Source: Cryptomeria japonica (Eukaryota > Streptophyta > Pinopsida > Cupressales > Cupressaceae). Taken from it: DNA of 30,000 nt. How positions within the stretch are numbered: position 1 is the stretch's first letter; the number at the start of each line of letters is the position of its first letter. A program made the translations under genes and the position numbers. The notes beneath the pieces were generated by a model, which ran no database searches, was not told the DNA's origin, and saw only the letters and a program-made list of their open reading frames with translations. Shown here piece by piece: positions 28,921-30,000 of the stretch. The stretch lies in contig NW_026729167.1 of assembly GCF_030272615.1 (NCBI RefSeq), forward strand, positions 47,501 through 77,500, written 5' to 3'.

Positions 28921-30000
28921 GATTGCTATGCGGTGAGGCTCCTCGGCCGCCTGGGAACTATCTTCGTATCGGATGCATCGCGGGATAAGGGGTTGTCACT
29001 GGTAGTCGCCCCAAGCGCGTCCGATGCTTGGACTATTCCGAGGCGGCCCTGTGGCCTCTTCCGTCTAGCCGTTGGGGCCATCTCGCCGCATCCCTCACCT
29101 CGCACCCCCATTGCTATGCGGTGAGGCTCCTCGGCCGCCTTGGAACTGTCTTCGTATCGGAAGCATCGCGGGATAAGGGGTTGTCACTGGTAGTCGCCCC
29201 AAGCGCGTCCGATGCTTGGACTATTCCGAGGCGGCCCTGCAGCCTCTTCCGTCTAGCCGTTGGGGCCATCTCGCCGCATCCCCCACCTCGCACCCGGATT
29301 GCTATGCGGTGAGGCTCCTCGGTCGCCTTGGAACTATCTTCGTATCGGACGCATCGCGGGATAAGGGGTTGTCACTGGTAGTCGCCCCAAGCGCGTCCGA
29401 TGCTTGGACTATTCCGACGCGGCCCTGTGGCCTCTTCCGTCTAGCCGTTGGGGCCATCTCGCCGCATCCCCCACCTCGCACCCCGATTGCTATGCGGTGA
29501 GGCTCCTCGGCCGCCTTGGAACCATCTTCGTATCGGACGCATCGCGGGATGAGGGGTTGTCACTGGTAGTCGCCCCAAGCGCGTCCGATGCTTGGACCAT
29601 TCCGAGGCGGCCCTGAAGCCTCTTCCGTCTAGCCGTTGGGGCCTTCCCGCCCCATCCCTCGCCTCGCACCCCCGATTGCTATGCGGTGAGGCTCCTCGGC
29701 CGCCTTGGAACCATCTGTGTATCGGACGCATCGCGGGATAAGGGGTTGGCACTGGTAGTCGCCCCAAGCGCGTCCGATGCTTGGAGCATTCCGAGGTGGC
29801 CCTGAAGCCTCTTCCGTCTAGCCGTTGGGGCCTTCCCGCCCCATCCCTCGCCTCGCACCCCGATTGATATGCGGTGAGGCTCCTCGGCCGCCTTGGAACT
29901 ATCTGTGTATCGGACGCATCGCGGGATAAGGGGTTGGCACTGGTAGTCGTCCCAATCGCGTCCGATGCTTGGACCATTCCGAGGCGGCCCTGCAGCCTCT

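Larger units (their letters stand above)
25377..30000 (+). repeat. 188-bp tandem repeat array (about 24.7 copies, open at right)
   Basis: Copies begin at the GATTGCTATGCGG phrase: 25377, 25565 and every 188 bp to 28573; then one shortened copy, then 28921, 29109, 29297, 29485, 29674 (after a 189-bp copy) and a partial copy at 29862. Copies from about 25753 to 28384 are almost identical. The first two, and those after about 28385, differ more (TTGGGGCC for TTGGGTCC, CTGCAGCC or CTGTGGCC for CTGAAGCC, CTTCGTATC for CTGTGTATC). This is the usual edge-decay pattern of a tandem array. It lies downstream of promoter 13, so it may be in the 5' external transcribed spacer. The 70-aa open frame in each copy is a repeat by-product. 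Confidence 0.95.

Noticed and set aside
25484-29616. Repeated 70-94 codon open frames in the 188-bp array
   Set aside because: One per repeat, many starting from TTG; a by-product of the tandem unit. The changes among copies look structural or neutral, not protein-like.
25377-30000. CRISPR array
   Set aside because: The repeats are directly tandem with no unique spacers, and the context is plant rDNA.
25377-30000. Centromeric satellite (similar monomer length)
   Set aside because: Monomer length near 180 bp is suggestive, but the array adjoins Pol I-like promoters and shares phrases with their leader, so an rDNA spacer repeat fits better.
1-30000. 18S or 26S rRNA genes
   Set aside because: I looked for conserved gene ends and found none; the window appears to be spacer throughout.

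Overview
The window is non-protein-coding ribosomal DNA spacer from a land plant. The only genes I can support are three 5S rRNA genes on the minus strand. They have the land-plant 5S sequence, with the GCGTTA and ACTGGGATGGG variants that I associate with gymnosperms. Plus-strand TATATAGGGG boxes, the typical plant RNA polymerase I start-site motif, lie further right. Together they suggest a very long 35S (18S-5.8S-26S) intergenic spacer with 5S genes embedded in reverse orientation. A gymnosperm with linked 5S and 35S genes is my best guess. No 18S or 26S sequence is visible, so the spacer would exceed 30 kb.

Layout. Positions 1-18177 hold three tandem units of 6034, 6109 and 6034 bp, each ending at its right side in one 5S gene. 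A fourth unit starts at 18178 and breaks off at 19400. Inside each unit, from left to right, come a GC-rich 5S flank, an A-rich stretch, a CACCC-type minisatellite, five modules carrying a poly-T hairpin, a long array built on the palindrome GGTGCGCACC, a diverged AT element, a GC-rich flank, the Pol III terminator and the 5S gene. Positions 19401-20607 are an expanded CACCC minisatellite.

Positions 20608-25370 carry thirteen Pol I promoter-like elements on the plus strand in three repeat classes: six at mostly 157 bp spacing, four at 311 bp spacing and three in 440-545 bp units. A 38/52-bp minisatellite separates the first two classes. Each of the last three promoters is followed by a leader that can form a hairpin; behind the last promoter (25000) the arms are 31 bp long with 30 matches. 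Positions 25377-30000 are about 24.7 copies of a 188-bp repeat that looks derived from that leader and folds into a long two-part stem. The array runs out of the window and may lie in the 5' external transcribed spacer.

How the parts work together (inference): 35S transcription would start from one or more plus-strand promoters and run right, while Pol III reads the 5S genes leftward, away from them. I found no protein gene, transposon or CRISPR array. The many long open frames on both strands are by-products of GC-rich tandem repeats.
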